DNA from: DT-111 sp965263225 | Lineage (GTDB): Bacteria > Bacteroidota > Bacteroidia > Chitinophagales > Saprospiraceae | Length of the DNA stretch: 64,000 nt | Assembly (NCBI GenBank): GCA_965263225.1 | Contig: CBDHHG010000046.1 | Coordinates: forward strand, 62,001 to 126,000 | Direction: 5' to 3' | Shown here: in pieces, positions 17,701-26,031 of the stretch | Layout: each line of letters opens with the position of its first letter | Position numbering within the stretch: position 1 is the first letter of the stretch | Position numbers and translations under genes: made by a program | The notes under the pieces: model-generated | What the model was told of the DNA's origin: nothing | Seen by the model: only the letters and a program-made list of their open reading frames with translations | Databases searched by the model: none

Positions 17701-20700
17701 TGCTATTGCTGGTGTGACCAGCTGTGTCGTTCTTGCGAAGGAGAATGATAAACGCCAGAAGTTTTTAGTGGGATACATCGTTTTGGAAAATAACCAGTCC
17801 ATTGAAGAAATCAACAAAAAGCTTAGAACTAATTTGCCAGATTTTATGGTGCCAGCTGTATGGATGAAACTGGATGTCTTACCGCTTTTGGACAATGGTA
17901 AGGTGGACCGTAAGGCACTTGAAAAGTTGGAATTGTCTCAGATTCAGTCTAAGAAACAAACAATCCCCACGAGTAAATATGAAAAGATATTAGCCCAAAT
18001 ATGGGCGGAGTTATTAGCAATAGAAAAGGTCGGAGTACAAGATAATTTCTTTGATCTGGGTGGGCATTCGCTCCTAGCAGTGAGAGTCATCGTAGCTATC
18101 AAAGAGGCGGCTAATATTGATCTTGATATACAATCGGTATTCAAGTATCCCATCCTGAAAGATTTTGCTGCTTATTTAGGAGAACAATCAATGGAGGGAG
18201 AAGTATCCAACATTGGTCAACAGCATCGACCGGAGCTAATCCCCTTATCTTTCTCCCAGGAGCGATTGTGGTTTATTGATCAATTAGAGGGAAGTGTCCA
18301 TTATCACGTTCCCATGGTATTGCGTTTATTAGGAGACCTGGATAAAGAGGTATTCCATTATGCCTTCCAGGAGATTATCGCGCGGCACGAAATATTGCGC
18401 ACCATCTACTTGCAACAGGATGGTATACCCTATCAGCAAATACGGTCCTCCCAACAATGGGAGATCAATTGGATGAGGCAAGAAGCGTTTGGAAGTGAGC
18501 AAGCGTGGCAACATTGGCTGGAAGAAGAGATGAAAAGGCCCTTTGATCTAACCAAGGATTTTCCCATAAGAGTACATGTGCTAGAGCGGTCAGAAAAGGA
18601 AAATGTTCTGGTCTTAATATTGCATCATATCGCTTCCGATGGCTGGTCAAACTCCATACTGATTGACGAACTGGCGGAACTGTATCGGGCAAAACACGGA
18701 GGGAGAGCCACCATTCTTAGTCCATTACCTATTCAATATGCTGACTACGCCATCTGGCAGCGGGAGGAATTCAGACCTGAGGTATTGGAAAATATGCTGA
18801 ATTGGTGGGCTGATAAGCTAGCCGATACGGAGCCGCTTGATTTCCCAACAGATTTTTCCCGACCTGCTATTCAAAGTACTAGAGGAGCTCAATGTAGTAG
18901 ACGATACCCTATAGAGCTATTAGGCCAATTGAAGGAATTGTCGAAAGATTCGGCCACTACCTTGTTTATGACGCTGCTAGCTGGCTTTAAAGTATTGCTA
19001 TACAGGTACACGGGACAGACCGATATTTGCGTGGGTACCCCCGTAGCAAATCGTACCCAAAAAGATATTGAACCCTTAATTGGTTTTTTCCTAAATAATT
19101 TAGCACTCCGAACAGACTTAAGTGGAAATCCAACTTTTGCCAATCTGCTTGACGTTATCAGACAAGACACCCTAGAGGCCTTCTCTAGACAAGAGGTACC
19201 TTTTGAACAAGTGGTTGAACGGGTTGATCCCGTTAGAGACCAAAGTCGGAGCCCGCTCTTCCAGGTGGTATTTATGTACAATAATACGCCTACGGCCTCC
19301 AAGGTCGAGCTAGATGGCCTTGAATTCCGTTCTGAAGAGTCGGACTTAATCCATTCTAATGTAGATATCCATGTGAATCTGGAAGAATATCCAGATGGCT
19401 TAAATATTAAACTGACGTATTGCCGAGATTTGTTTGGCGCGGATACTATACAGCGCCTCTTGCAACACTTTGAGCAACTTTTGTGGGCTATCGTTCAACA
19501 ACCGACACAGAAGATCGGTCAATTGAAGATGTTGAGCCCAGCTGAGGAACAGCAACTGATTTACGCCTTCAATGACACGGCCAAGGCATTCCCGGAAGGC
19601 AACACTGTACTGGACCTATTTCAGGCTTGTGTTCAGGAAACACCCGAAGCTGCGGCAATCAAATTCCAGGGACAGACGCTTAGCTATGAAACCCTGGACG
19701 TATTGAGTAATCAACTTGCTCAATACTTGCAGCAAAAGGGCTTGGTGAAAGGTAGCTTAGTGGCGGTTTGTATGGATCGTTCGATTAATATGATCGTAGC
19801 TATTCTCGGGATTATTAAGTCGGGGGGTGTCTACGTTCCTATTGATCCATCATACCCGGAATTTCGGATCAATTATATGATGGCTGATAGTGGGGCTTTG
19901 CTTGTACTAACCGACGATGCCAATGCCCCCTTGTTCAACGCAGATCCCGCCTTGGCGCTAGTAAACTTGGATACACTGGAATTGATGGGATCTGCTGAGC
20001 AGATCTCATTGGATATACAAGCAGAAGATTTGGCCTACGTGATTTACACCTCAGGCTCTACCGGACAACCGAAAGGCGTTTTGATTGAGCATGGTGGATT
20101 AGTTAACCTGATGTTTAATCAGATGGAAACGATGCCATTGGGGACGAATACCCGGGTATTGCAATTCTCTTCGGTTAGCTTTGATGCAGCAGCCTACGAA
20201 ATATTTGTGGCTTTATGCACCGGTAGCACACTGGTGATACCAGACAAAAATACTATTCTGTCTAGCGAGAAAATGGGCAGCTTATTGGAAGAGATAGATT
20301 TTGCCACGCTGCCTACTTCCTATCAACAATTTGTAGAGCCCTACCTCCATAATTTAAGCACGCTGGTTTCCGTTGGTGAGGCTATGGACAGTCAGCTGGC
20401 TCAACGATTGCAAACGGCAGGTGTACAGGTGTACAATGGCTACGGTCCAACAGAAAATACCGTAGCAGCTAGTATTTCGTTACAACCTATTACTGCTGAC
20501 GGTAAGGTAAGCATAGGGCATCCTTTCCGAAATGTAGCTACTTATATCTTCGATGACGATGGCAACTTAGCCCCTATAGGTGTGATTGGTGAACTGTATA
20601 TTGGTGGTGCGCAGGTCGCACGGGGTTATCTCAATCAGGTAGAGAAAACCCATGAGCAATTCAAACATCAATATGATCTGGGGAAATTGTATCGTAGTGG

Positions 20701-23700
20701 AGACTTAGCACGCCGCCTGCCCGACGGATCCCTGGAGTTCATCGGAAGACGAGACGACCAGGTGAAACTCAGAGGATACCGGATTGAATTGGGTGAGATT
20801 GAACAGGCTATTCTTCAGTCGGATACAGTTCATAGCTGTACAGTCCTACTGACTTCTGATGAGCAAGGTAACCAGCAATTAAGTGCTTATCTGGTGCCGG
20901 AAAATGCGATGGATTTAGAAAAACTAGTCCTCAATTTAAAGCAACAGCTTCCAGAGTATATGATTCCTAGCCACTGGAACTTACTGGATAGTATGCCACT
21001 ACTAGCTAATGGTAAGGTAGATAAACAAGCGCTTTCCACACTTTCCCAAAGTAAGATAGAAAGTAAGACCCATGCAGAACCAGAAACCCATACGGCCAAA
21101 ACGATTGCTAATATATGGAAGGAACTGTTAGGTATTGATACAGTAGGAATGGAAGATAGTTTCTTCGATTTAGGGGGACATTCGCTTTTGGCGGTGCGCG
21201 TAATCGTAGCTATCCAGGAAGCACTGCAAGTGGAATTGGACATAGAGTCTATTTTCTCATACCCCAGTTTACAAGAACTGTCAGATTTTGTAGATACACA
21301 ACAAGCGGGCAATAGCCTGCCACCTATCGTTGCCGCCGAATATTCAGGTCAGGATATTCCTTTATCTTTTGCTCAAGAGCGACTCTGGTTTGTAGATCAA
21401 CTGGAAGGAAGCGTCCAGTATCATATGCCAAGTGTACTACGCTTAAAGGGACAGCTGGATACTAAAGCATTAGCAGCTGCCTTTAAGGCCCTCGTAGAGC
21501 GGCACGAAGTGCTCAGAACGATATTTGATCAAAAACAGGGAGCGGCCTACCAGCGTGTTCGTTCGGCGGAAGATTGGTCGTTGAGGCAATATCAGCAAGA
21601 ATCTTTCGGAGGTGAAGCAGCATTTAGCGCCTGGTTAGAATCCGAGCAGCTACGGCCTTTTGATCTGACCCAAGATTATATGTTGCGCGCCCATTTGATT
21701 GAGGAAGCGGAGGAAGATCATCTCCTGCTCATGGTTGTACATCATATCGCAGCAGATGGTTGGTCTATGGGAATACTGATCAAGGAAGTGACGGAACTGT
21801 ACCGGGCTATGCTGAATAATCAATCCCCCGAATTGCCAGCTCTTTCTATTCAATATGCTGATTATGCGATCTGGCAGCGTGAAAATTTGACAGATGCCGC
21901 GATGGCAGAAAAATTAAATTGGTGGGAACAGCAATTGCAGGGTGTATCTCCCTTGGAACTACCACTGGACTATGAAAGGCCAGCAGTACATAGTACCCTG
22001 GGAGAAGTCTTGGAGTTTGAAATTGAAGCTCCATTGATGCGTGATCTCAAACAATTAGCTAAGGAGAATGGTGCCACCCTATTTATGACCTTGTTAGCCA
22101 TCTTTAAAGTTTTGTTATATCGACATAGTGGACAGCACGATATCTGTGTAGGGACTCCCATTGGAAACCGACAGCAGAAAGAAATTGAACCCTTAATTGG
22201 CTTCTTTCTTAATAACTTGGCTTTGAGAAGTAATCTTGGTGGCAATCCAAGCTTCAGCGAATTTCTATTACAAGTTAAAGAACGCACCCTGGATGCTTAT
22301 GCCCATCAGGAAGTTCCCTTTGAGCAAGTAGTCGACCGGGTAGACCCTGAAAGAGACCTAAGTAGAAGCCCACTTTTTCAAGTAGTTTTTGGGTTGAATA
22401 ACGTGCCACCTTCGGCTAAAGTTGAGATGGAGGATCTCATTTTATACTCGGAATCAGGAGGAGCAGTGAGTGCTACGGTAGACCTACACTTAATGGTGCA
22501 CGAGTCAGAGGAAGGGCTTTCCATTGGAATGACCTACGGCAAGGAGCTCTTTAAACCAGAGACCATGCTACGATTCCAGGAACATTTCGTGCAGTTGATG
22601 CGATCGGTAGTGGCCAATCCTAACATCACATTGTTAGAGCTACCCATGTTGAGCGAAGTTGAGAAATCTCAGCTACTGAACCAATTTAGTGGAGCCACAA
22701 AAACGCAAGCAGAATATACTACCGTTCTCGCCCTGTTCGAGGAGCAGCTAGCTAGTCAAGCGGATGAAGTTGCGCTACAATACCAGGATCATCAACTAAC
22801 CTACCGCCAGCTCAATGAAAAAGCCAATCAAGTAGCTCATTACCTGATTGGCCAGGGAGCACGGTCTAATGTGCTAATCGGTCTATGTATGGATCGCTCT
22901 ATTGATATGATCGTGAGCATATTGGGAATCTTAAAGGCAGGAGCAGCTTATGTGCCGATTGATCCTAATTATCCGCAGGAGCGTATAGAATTCCTGCTTC
23001 AGGATAGTGCAACTGAAATGGTACTGGTGGACCAAGCGAATCACGGTACCATTGCTGCAACACCAGATCGAAGACTGGTCAATACATCTGAGTATGCTAC
23101 TACCTTTGCTCAGCAACCAACGCATACACCAACCATTGATCTTAGTAGCGAAGACCTCGCATATATGATCTATACTTCTGGTTCTACGGGCCGACCCAAG
23201 GGGGTATTGATTGAGCATAAAGGTTTGCTGAATTTGAGCATTAACCAAATCAAAGCCTTCGGTTTGGTCCAAGGGACGAAAATGTTGCAATTCGCATCCA
23301 TAAGTTTCGACGCTTCCTGTTCTGAAATATTTACAGCCTTGGCGAGTGGAAGCCGATTAATTATACCGGAACCAGCAACCCTGTTGTCTGCACAGCTGCT
23401 AGGGGAATTGATTGTGAAACAGGGAATAGAGGTGGCTACGCTTCCTCCTTCTTACCAAATCTCAATGGAACAGCAGTTGCAAGATCTACGTACCCTAGTT
23501 TCCGCTGGGGAGCCACTCAATGTAGCTATTTCGCAGCGTCTGCAAGCAAAGGGGGTTCGCGTGATCAACGCCTACGGACCAACGGAAAACACCGTTTGTG
23601 TAACCTTAACGGATCAACCTATCAATAGCCAAAATCAGGTAAGTATAGGTAAACCCCTTACTAATGTACAAGCCTTTGTGCTAAATGAAGCCCAGCAGCT

Positions 23701-25912
23701 CAGTCCAGTCGGTGTGGAAGGAGGACTATACGTCGGAGGCGAACAATTGGCCAGGGGTTACCTGAACCAAGCAGAACTTACACAAGAACGCTTCGGTCAA
23801 CACCCCTTCGAAGCAGGTAAGCGATTGTATCAAACGGGTGATCAGGCATCCTGGACGCCGGAGGGTAACTTGGTATACCTGGGCCGGAGAGATGAACAGG
23901 TGAAGATTAGAGGATATCGTATTGAACTGGGTGAGATTGAATATGTCCTACGTGCTGCACCAAATGTCTTGGATTGTGCAGTGATTGCACATAAAGAAAA
24001 TGGAACCTATCGACTCCATGCCTTCGTGGTTCCACTCCCTACTGCCCAGGAGGTGGCTTTACCAGACTATCTGGCAGAAAGACTTCCTGCTTATATGTTA
24101 CCTGCGCAATGGCAAGAATTGGAGGCATTGCCGTTAACCAATAGTGGTAAAGTCGACAAAAAAGCCTTGCTAGTCGTGGCGAATGGACAAGAATCTGCCT
24201 CTTTTGTTGCTCCATCGACAGAAGTAGAACAAAAGCTGGCTGCGATCTGGATAGACTTACTCGGCCTTGAAAAGGTGGGCATATATGATAACTTCTTTGA
24301 ATTAGGTGGAGATTCGATTATTAGCATACAAGCGGTAAGTCGTGCGCATCACGAAGGCCTGGAATTCCAGGTAGCAGATATGTTCGAGAATCAGACGATC
24401 GCAGAACTGGTAAAGGTATTAAAAGTTGGATCTGCTAAGGTCCAAACAGAGGAGGGGTTGCTGTCTGGAGAAGTTCCATTACTACCCATCCAACAATGGT
24501 TTTTTGATACGGAGCATCCCGTTTACAATCACTATAACCAAGCTTTATTACTACAATTAGATAAATCGATAGAGGTAGAAAAGTTGAAGGCACTGGTCAC
24601 TGCGATTGTTGAACAACATGACTGCCTACGGATGTCCTATGCGCGGCAAGAAGAACGCTGGGTACAGAACTATAATGAAAGCAGCAATGAAGGACTACGA
24701 ATAGAGGATCTGACTAGCCTCCAATCAGCGGAGCTTGTAGACAAGATCACGGCCTGTTGTAACACCTACCAGCAAAGTCTCAATATTGAAAAGGGAATCC
24801 TGTATCGATTCGTATGGATAGAGACACCAGAAGGGGAGCAAAATAATCGTCTATTTATGACCATCCATCACTTAGCAGTGGATGGCGTTTCCTGGAGAAT
24901 TATCTTAGATGATCTACAGCGAGCTTTAGAACAATTAAACCAAAATCAGGCCATCGATCTTGGCCCTAAGGGCAGTTCGTATCGACAATGGCATCAAGCA
25001 CTTTCTGATTTTGCCATCTCCCCTTGGGTGACGGGTCAAACGGAATATTGGTCGAATACCATTGCAGGGTACAAACCTTTACCTGTTGACAAGATTTCGG
25101 CGACTATTTCAGCTAAGAAAAACTTATGTGTTTACAAGACCAGCTTACCTGCAAACTTGACGAAGCACCTGGTAGTTGAAGCCAATCGTGCGTATAATAC
25201 GGAAATTAATGACCTATTGTTGAGTGCCTTAGCGAAGACCATTGGCCAATGGGCGGGTTTGCAGCAACTGCTTATCGGTATGGAGGGTCACGGACGGGAA
25301 AATATCAGCGAGGTAGTAGATGTTTCTCGCACCATCGGGTGGTTTACCAACCTATATCCTACCAGCCTAAGTTGTGGACAAGGAATGCCCGAAGGACAGT
25401 TGATTAAAACCGTTAAGGAGCAGCTTCGTCAAATTCCAGATAAAGGTATGGGCTACGCTGCCCTAAAGTATCTACATCCTGATCGTACTATCCGCCAACG
25501 ATTAGCCGGGGAACAACCATGGGACATCGTTTTCAATTATCTCGGACAATTTGATAATGCCATTCAACATGATGGATTAGGTGGAGCGGTTGAACACCCA
25601 GGAGAAATGGTAGCTGCGGAGAATATATTTGGCTCCAAGCTGGAGATAAATGGGTCTATTAATGGAGGAGAGTTGGCATTGGCATTCAGCTATTCGAACT
25701 TACAATATGATGAAAATACCATTGCAACCCTGGCTGCCAGGTATATGGATACGCTTACTCATCTTATTCAACATTGTGTTAACAAGCAAAACACAGAGCA
25801 TACCCCTTCAGATTTTGGACTACAAGACAAGGTAAGCAACCAACAATTGGAAGCTTTCTTACAGGTTGAAGAAGAAGGGGCTGAACCAGATGATGATTTC
25901 TTGTTTGTTTGA
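11732..25912 (+). CDS. Non-ribosomal peptide synthetase, four modules: CAT-CAT-CAT-CATE
   Basis: This 4726-residue protein starts 4 bases after the previous stop; a second in-frame ATG at 11738 is an alternative start. Residues 1-70 resemble the TubC-type (beta-hairpin) docking domain. Approximate domains: C(DCL) 84-520, A 520-1030, T 1040-1110, C 1125-1565, A 1570-2065, T 2080-2150, C 2165-2605, A 2610-3110, T 3115-3190, C 3205-3645, A 3650-4150, T 4160-4230, E 4235-4700. All C and E domains keep HHxxxDG, all A domains keep TSGSTG and the A10 lysine, and the last carrier has GGDS. Codes give Asn, two unassigned residues and Tyr, the Tyr being epimerized. The C-terminus is acidic (EEEGAEPDDD then FLFV) and should dock to the synthetase starting at 27092, although an oxygenase gene lies between them. 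Confidence 0.97.
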   Translation: MTMQIRNFLERLAQLNLSLIVRGGELILKGNKDKLNAEEIGLIRENKEIIDFIRENKAALIQYLLETSKAAVYRKRSDNIDSLYPLSVLQEGMLFHSLDKGKGGAYINHFVCTLEHLEVEPFKMAWQHLIQRHTILRTAFYYEEFSLLLQGVFKEVNLPVQEYDFSQYTKEEQASKLSAFLQEDRQKGFDLSQPPLLRISLFKLGEDKYQMVWLYHHILTDGWSIPIMINELLATYSELIDGKTPQLAIADVDAYEDYIKYIDQIDRDKTKAFWQEYLQGIEQGSLLPFVPSSQHRNYGGASIQKTQLELDAATLEAVQVCANQNEITVNTLLQGVWSYLLAHYTNRPEAVFGVTVSGRPVELENAEQRVGLYINTIPLCTKLQPDTRIADWLVDIQNQHSQARAYQHSGLRAIQDWNSISGTLFDSILVFQNYPVGEDLGKDIPLEISAVEVDERTNYLLTLVVALREHLTVNFIYNDELLSADFIDMIKRQFKGTILEIVHKVDETLGDIDLCAGTSFPGLEAFQVDYPYQSVLEQFKAQVETSPDAIAICCEAEECSYFQLEERSNQMARFLLDAGLKTEDRVGLCLDRSIDLIVAILGIQKAGGAFVPLDPDLPEPRIRYMVEQSQAAYVISAGDHTALFSDHPATSVIDLDHAQMMLEAYPTVELEQPISADQLAYVLYTSGSTGQPKGVAIEHRNLNNYLSWAKDTYGENEPINMGLYSSISFDLTITSIYLPLLTGGKAIIYRKDAKEDRVNMVDIFGNKEINVLKLTPSHLRLIESSATAGEALRCLIVGGEALPTSLAASLYKRYGGKIRIINEYGPTETTVGSTYHEFDPTLDQLDYVSIGQPIANTSVRVLDEQGRPVGPGGIGELFIGGAGVARAYLYKPELTADRFVNDPFESDNRLYRTGDQVRWLPNGALDFIGRIDNQVKVRSYRIELGEIEVALQSSELVSDCVVSTQKDKEGNSQLVAYVVADTSLEPATLSQFLAGKLPHYMIPSQWMQIEEIPLAKSGKVDRKSLPVIENTTLLRQQYNEPSTNTEIEVARIWSELLEVEKIGRYDSFFDLGGHSLLAIRVLAAVHKALNIEIGIDSIFSYPILGDFAALLDTQRKGASFPSITKQGRPTHIPLSFSQERLWFIDQLEGSTHYHIPSVLRLEGQLDTTVLQEAFAEIINRHEILRTVYYQQKGIGYQRILADDAWQMPLLSAQAFMGRHSWEAALSDFVNLPFDLSKDYVLRATLIQRKPTEHVLIMVLHHIASDGWSMAILVDELVELYRAKMAKRAPRLEALEIQYADYAIWQREYLTDEVMAEKLAWWENQLKGVEPLALPTDFVRPAIQRTKGARARFQLDKELSEQLRSLSKDAGTTLFMTLLSAFKVLMYRYSGQSDICVGTPVANRPQKEVEPLMGFFLNSLALRTDLGGNPAFDQLLAKVKDDTLEAYARQEVAFEQVVDRVYPDRDQSRSPLFQVVLVLNNTPAAKEIDLDGLTLCPEQPGSVSSTLDLHVMVEDREEGLAYVMTYGHDLFLPETIDRMGFHFEQLLRSIVANPQEKIVNLPMLSAAEKSQLLEAFNATDAPIVPETVVDFIVENARTQPEIIAIQFKNQAITYQQLEERSNQVAHLLREQGVAQGTMVLLCVERSVELIVGMLGILKAGGVYVPVDPEAPAERIEYILNDCWAPIAISQSKLIDKLPSDEALNVLLIDLLDLKAMPTTLPDQLPSPEDLCYVIYTSGSTGKPKGALIEHRGLSNMIYYQVERFGLGAKDKVLQFASVSFDGAAYEIYMALVAGSTLVIPTKETILSAEEMQDLLQDINFAVLPTSYQQFVEPGLYHLDLLLSAGEPLDPTITQQLMKKGVKVVNAYGPTEATIGVIESDDPVDAFGKVNIGTPLPNTKAHILDPFGQLVPIGVQGEICIEGLQVGRGYLNRPELSQQKFRTTENGERLYRTGDLGRRRPDGSIECSGRVDHQVKIRGNRIELGEIEKTTTAIAGVTSCVVLAKENDKRQKFLVGYIVLENNQSIEEINKKLRTNLPDFMVPAVWMKLDVLPLLDNGKVDRKALEKLELSQIQSKKQTIPTSKYEKILAQIWAELLAIEKVGVQDNFFDLGGHSLLAVRVIVAIKEAANIDLDIQSVFKYPILKDFAAYLGEQSMEGEVSNIGQQHRPELIPLSFSQERLWFIDQLEGSVHYHVPMVLRLLGDLDKEVFHYAFQEIIARHEILRTIYLQQDGIPYQQIRSSQQWEINWMRQEAFGSEQAWQHWLEEEMKRPFDLTKDFPIRVHVLERSEKENVLVLILHHIASDGWSNSILIDELAELYRAKHGGRATILSPLPIQYADYAIWQREEFRPEVLENMLNWWADKLADTEPLDFPTDFSRPAIQSTRGAQCSRRYPIELLGQLKELSKDSATTLFMTLLAGFKVLLYRYTGQTDICVGTPVANRTQKDIEPLIGFFLNNLALRTDLSGNPTFANLLDVIRQDTLEAFSRQEVPFEQVVERVDPVRDQSRSPLFQVVFMYNNTPTASKVELDGLEFRSEESDLIHSNVDIHVNLEEYPDGLNIKLTYCRDLFGADTIQRLLQHFEQLLWAIVQQPTQKIGQLKMLSPAEEQQLIYAFNDTAKAFPEGNTVLDLFQACVQETPEAAAIKFQGQTLSYETLDVLSNQLAQYLQQKGLVKGSLVAVCMDRSINMIVAILGIIKSGGVYVPIDPSYPEFRINYMMADSGALLVLTDDANAPLFNADPALALVNLDTLELMGSAEQISLDIQAEDLAYVIYTSGSTGQPKGVLIEHGGLVNLMFNQMETMPLGTNTRVLQFSSVSFDAAAYEIFVALCTGSTLVIPDKNTILSSEKMGSLLEEIDFATLPTSYQQFVEPYLHNLSTLVSVGEAMDSQLAQRLQTAGVQVYNGYGPTENTVAASISLQPITADGKVSIGHPFRNVATYIFDDDGNLAPIGVIGELYIGGAQVARGYLNQVEKTHEQFKHQYDLGKLYRSGDLARRLPDGSLEFIGRRDDQVKLRGYRIELGEIEQAILQSDTVHSCTVLLTSDEQGNQQLSAYLVPENAMDLEKLVLNLKQQLPEYMIPSHWNLLDSMPLLANGKVDKQALSTLSQSKIESKTHAEPETHTAKTIANIWKELLGIDTVGMEDSFFDLGGHSLLAVRVIVAIQEALQVELDIESIFSYPSLQELSDFVDTQQAGNSLPPIVAAEYSGQDIPLSFAQERLWFVDQLEGSVQYHMPSVLRLKGQLDTKALAAAFKALVERHEVLRTIFDQKQGAAYQRVRSAEDWSLRQYQQESFGGEAAFSAWLESEQLRPFDLTQDYMLRAHLIEEAEEDHLLLMVVHHIAADGWSMGILIKEVTELYRAMLNNQSPELPALSIQYADYAIWQRENLTDAAMAEKLNWWEQQLQGVSPLELPLDYERPAVHSTLGEVLEFEIEAPLMRDLKQLAKENGATLFMTLLAIFKVLLYRHSGQHDICVGTPIGNRQQKEIEPLIGFFLNNLALRSNLGGNPSFSEFLLQVKERTLDAYAHQEVPFEQVVDRVDPERDLSRSPLFQVVFGLNNVPPSAKVEMEDLILYSESGGAVSATVDLHLMVHESEEGLSIGMTYGKELFKPETMLRFQEHFVQLMRSVVANPNITLLELPMLSEVEKSQLLNQFSGATKTQAEYTTVLALFEEQLASQADEVALQYQDHQLTYRQLNEKANQVAHYLIGQGARSNVLIGLCMDRSIDMIVSILGILKAGAAYVPIDPNYPQERIEFLLQDSATEMVLVDQANHGTIAATPDRRLVNTSEYATTFAQQPTHTPTIDLSSEDLAYMIYTSGSTGRPKGVLIEHKGLLNLSINQIKAFGLVQGTKMLQFASISFDASCSEIFTALASGSRLIIPEPATLLSAQLLGELIVKQGIEVATLPPSYQISMEQQLQDLRTLVSAGEPLNVAISQRLQAKGVRVINAYGPTENTVCVTLTDQPINSQNQVSIGKPLTNVQAFVLNEAQQLSPVGVEGGLYVGGEQLARGYLNQAELTQERFGQHPFEAGKRLYQTGDQASWTPEGNLVYLGRRDEQVKIRGYRIELGEIEYVLRAAPNVLDCAVIAHKENGTYRLHAFVVPLPTAQEVALPDYLAERLPAYMLPAQWQELEALPLTNSGKVDKKALLVVANGQESASFVAPSTEVEQKLAAIWIDLLGLEKVGIYDNFFELGGDSIISIQAVSRAHHEGLEFQVADMFENQTIAELVKVLKVGSAKVQTEEGLLSGEVPLLPIQQWFFDTEHPVYNHYNQALLLQLDKSIEVEKLKALVTAIVEQHDCLRMSYARQEERWVQNYNESSNEGLRIEDLTSLQSAELVDKITACCNTYQQSLNIEKGILYRFVWIETPEGEQNNRLFMTIHHLAVDGVSWRIILDDLQRALEQLNQNQAIDLGPKGSSYRQWHQALSDFAISPWVTGQTEYWSNTIAGYKPLPVDKISATISAKKNLCVYKTSLPANLTKHLVVEANRAYNTEINDLLLSALAKTIGQWAGLQQLLIGMEGHGRENISEVVDVSRTIGWFTNLYPTSLSCGQGMPEGQLIKTVKEQLRQIPDKGMGYAALKYLHPDRTIRQRLAGEQPWDIVFNYLGQFDNAIQHDGLGGAVEHPGEMVAAENIFGSKLEINGSINGGELALAFSYSNLQYDENTIATLAARYMDTLTHLIQHCVNKQNTEHTPSDFGLQDKVSNQQLEAFLQVEEEGAEPDDDFLFV
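11980..15065 (+). other. NRPS module C(DCL)-A-T, predicted Asn
   Basis: The C domain opens with SVLQEGMLFH, the DCL form expected after the upstream D-Ser. The pocket code DLTKIGEVGK differs from the Asn code DLTKLGEVGK only at position 299. The same code recurs in the last module of the gene at 27092-43864. Confidence 0.83.
15125..18185 (+). other. NRPS module C(LCL)-A-T, specificity unassigned
   Basis: The pocket code reads DGYVLAAIGK. I know no close published match. The flanking sequence (SFDGAAYEIY, LPTSYQQF) resembles that of the next module and of the Tyr module, which hints at a hydrophobic or aromatic residue, but this is only a family resemblance. All catalytic motifs are intact. 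Confidence 0.7.
18240..21305 (+). other. NRPS module C(LCL)-A-T, unassigned, code DAYTVVGVAK
   Basis: The pocket code DAYTVVGVAK is almost the same as that of the module at 47272-50340 (DAYTVVGIAK). The two A domains share long stretches around the pocket, so they probably load the same residue and arose by duplication. A hydrophobic or aromatic substrate is likely; the identity is not assigned. Confidence 0.7.
21358..25830 (+). other. NRPS module C(LCL)-A-T-E, predicted D-Tyr
   Basis: The pocket code DASTVAAVCK equals one of the published Tyr codes. The carrier has GGDS (near 24310) and is followed by an E domain with HHLAVDG near 24868. The residue handed to the next protein should be D-Tyr. 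It is a possible acceptor of a sugar through its phenol. Confidence 0.82.
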
Positions 25913-26031
25913 TCGTCCAGTTTGTGGCATACTGACGACCTTGGCCGTAGCCAGAAGTGTGCTCACCATACTGATTGTCTGAAATTAACCGACCCATATT
26001 TAAGATCGTCCAATCTGCTAAATTGCTAATT

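Noticed and set aside
18889..19302. Antisense open frame of 137 codons
   Set aside because: It lies opposite a condensation domain, and similar open stretches recur opposite homologous domains (21970-22287, 50897-51319); a codon-pattern artefact.
20887..21312. Antisense open frame of 141 codons
   Set aside because: It lies opposite an A10-to-carrier region, and the same pattern recurs opposite other carrier regions. Not a gene.
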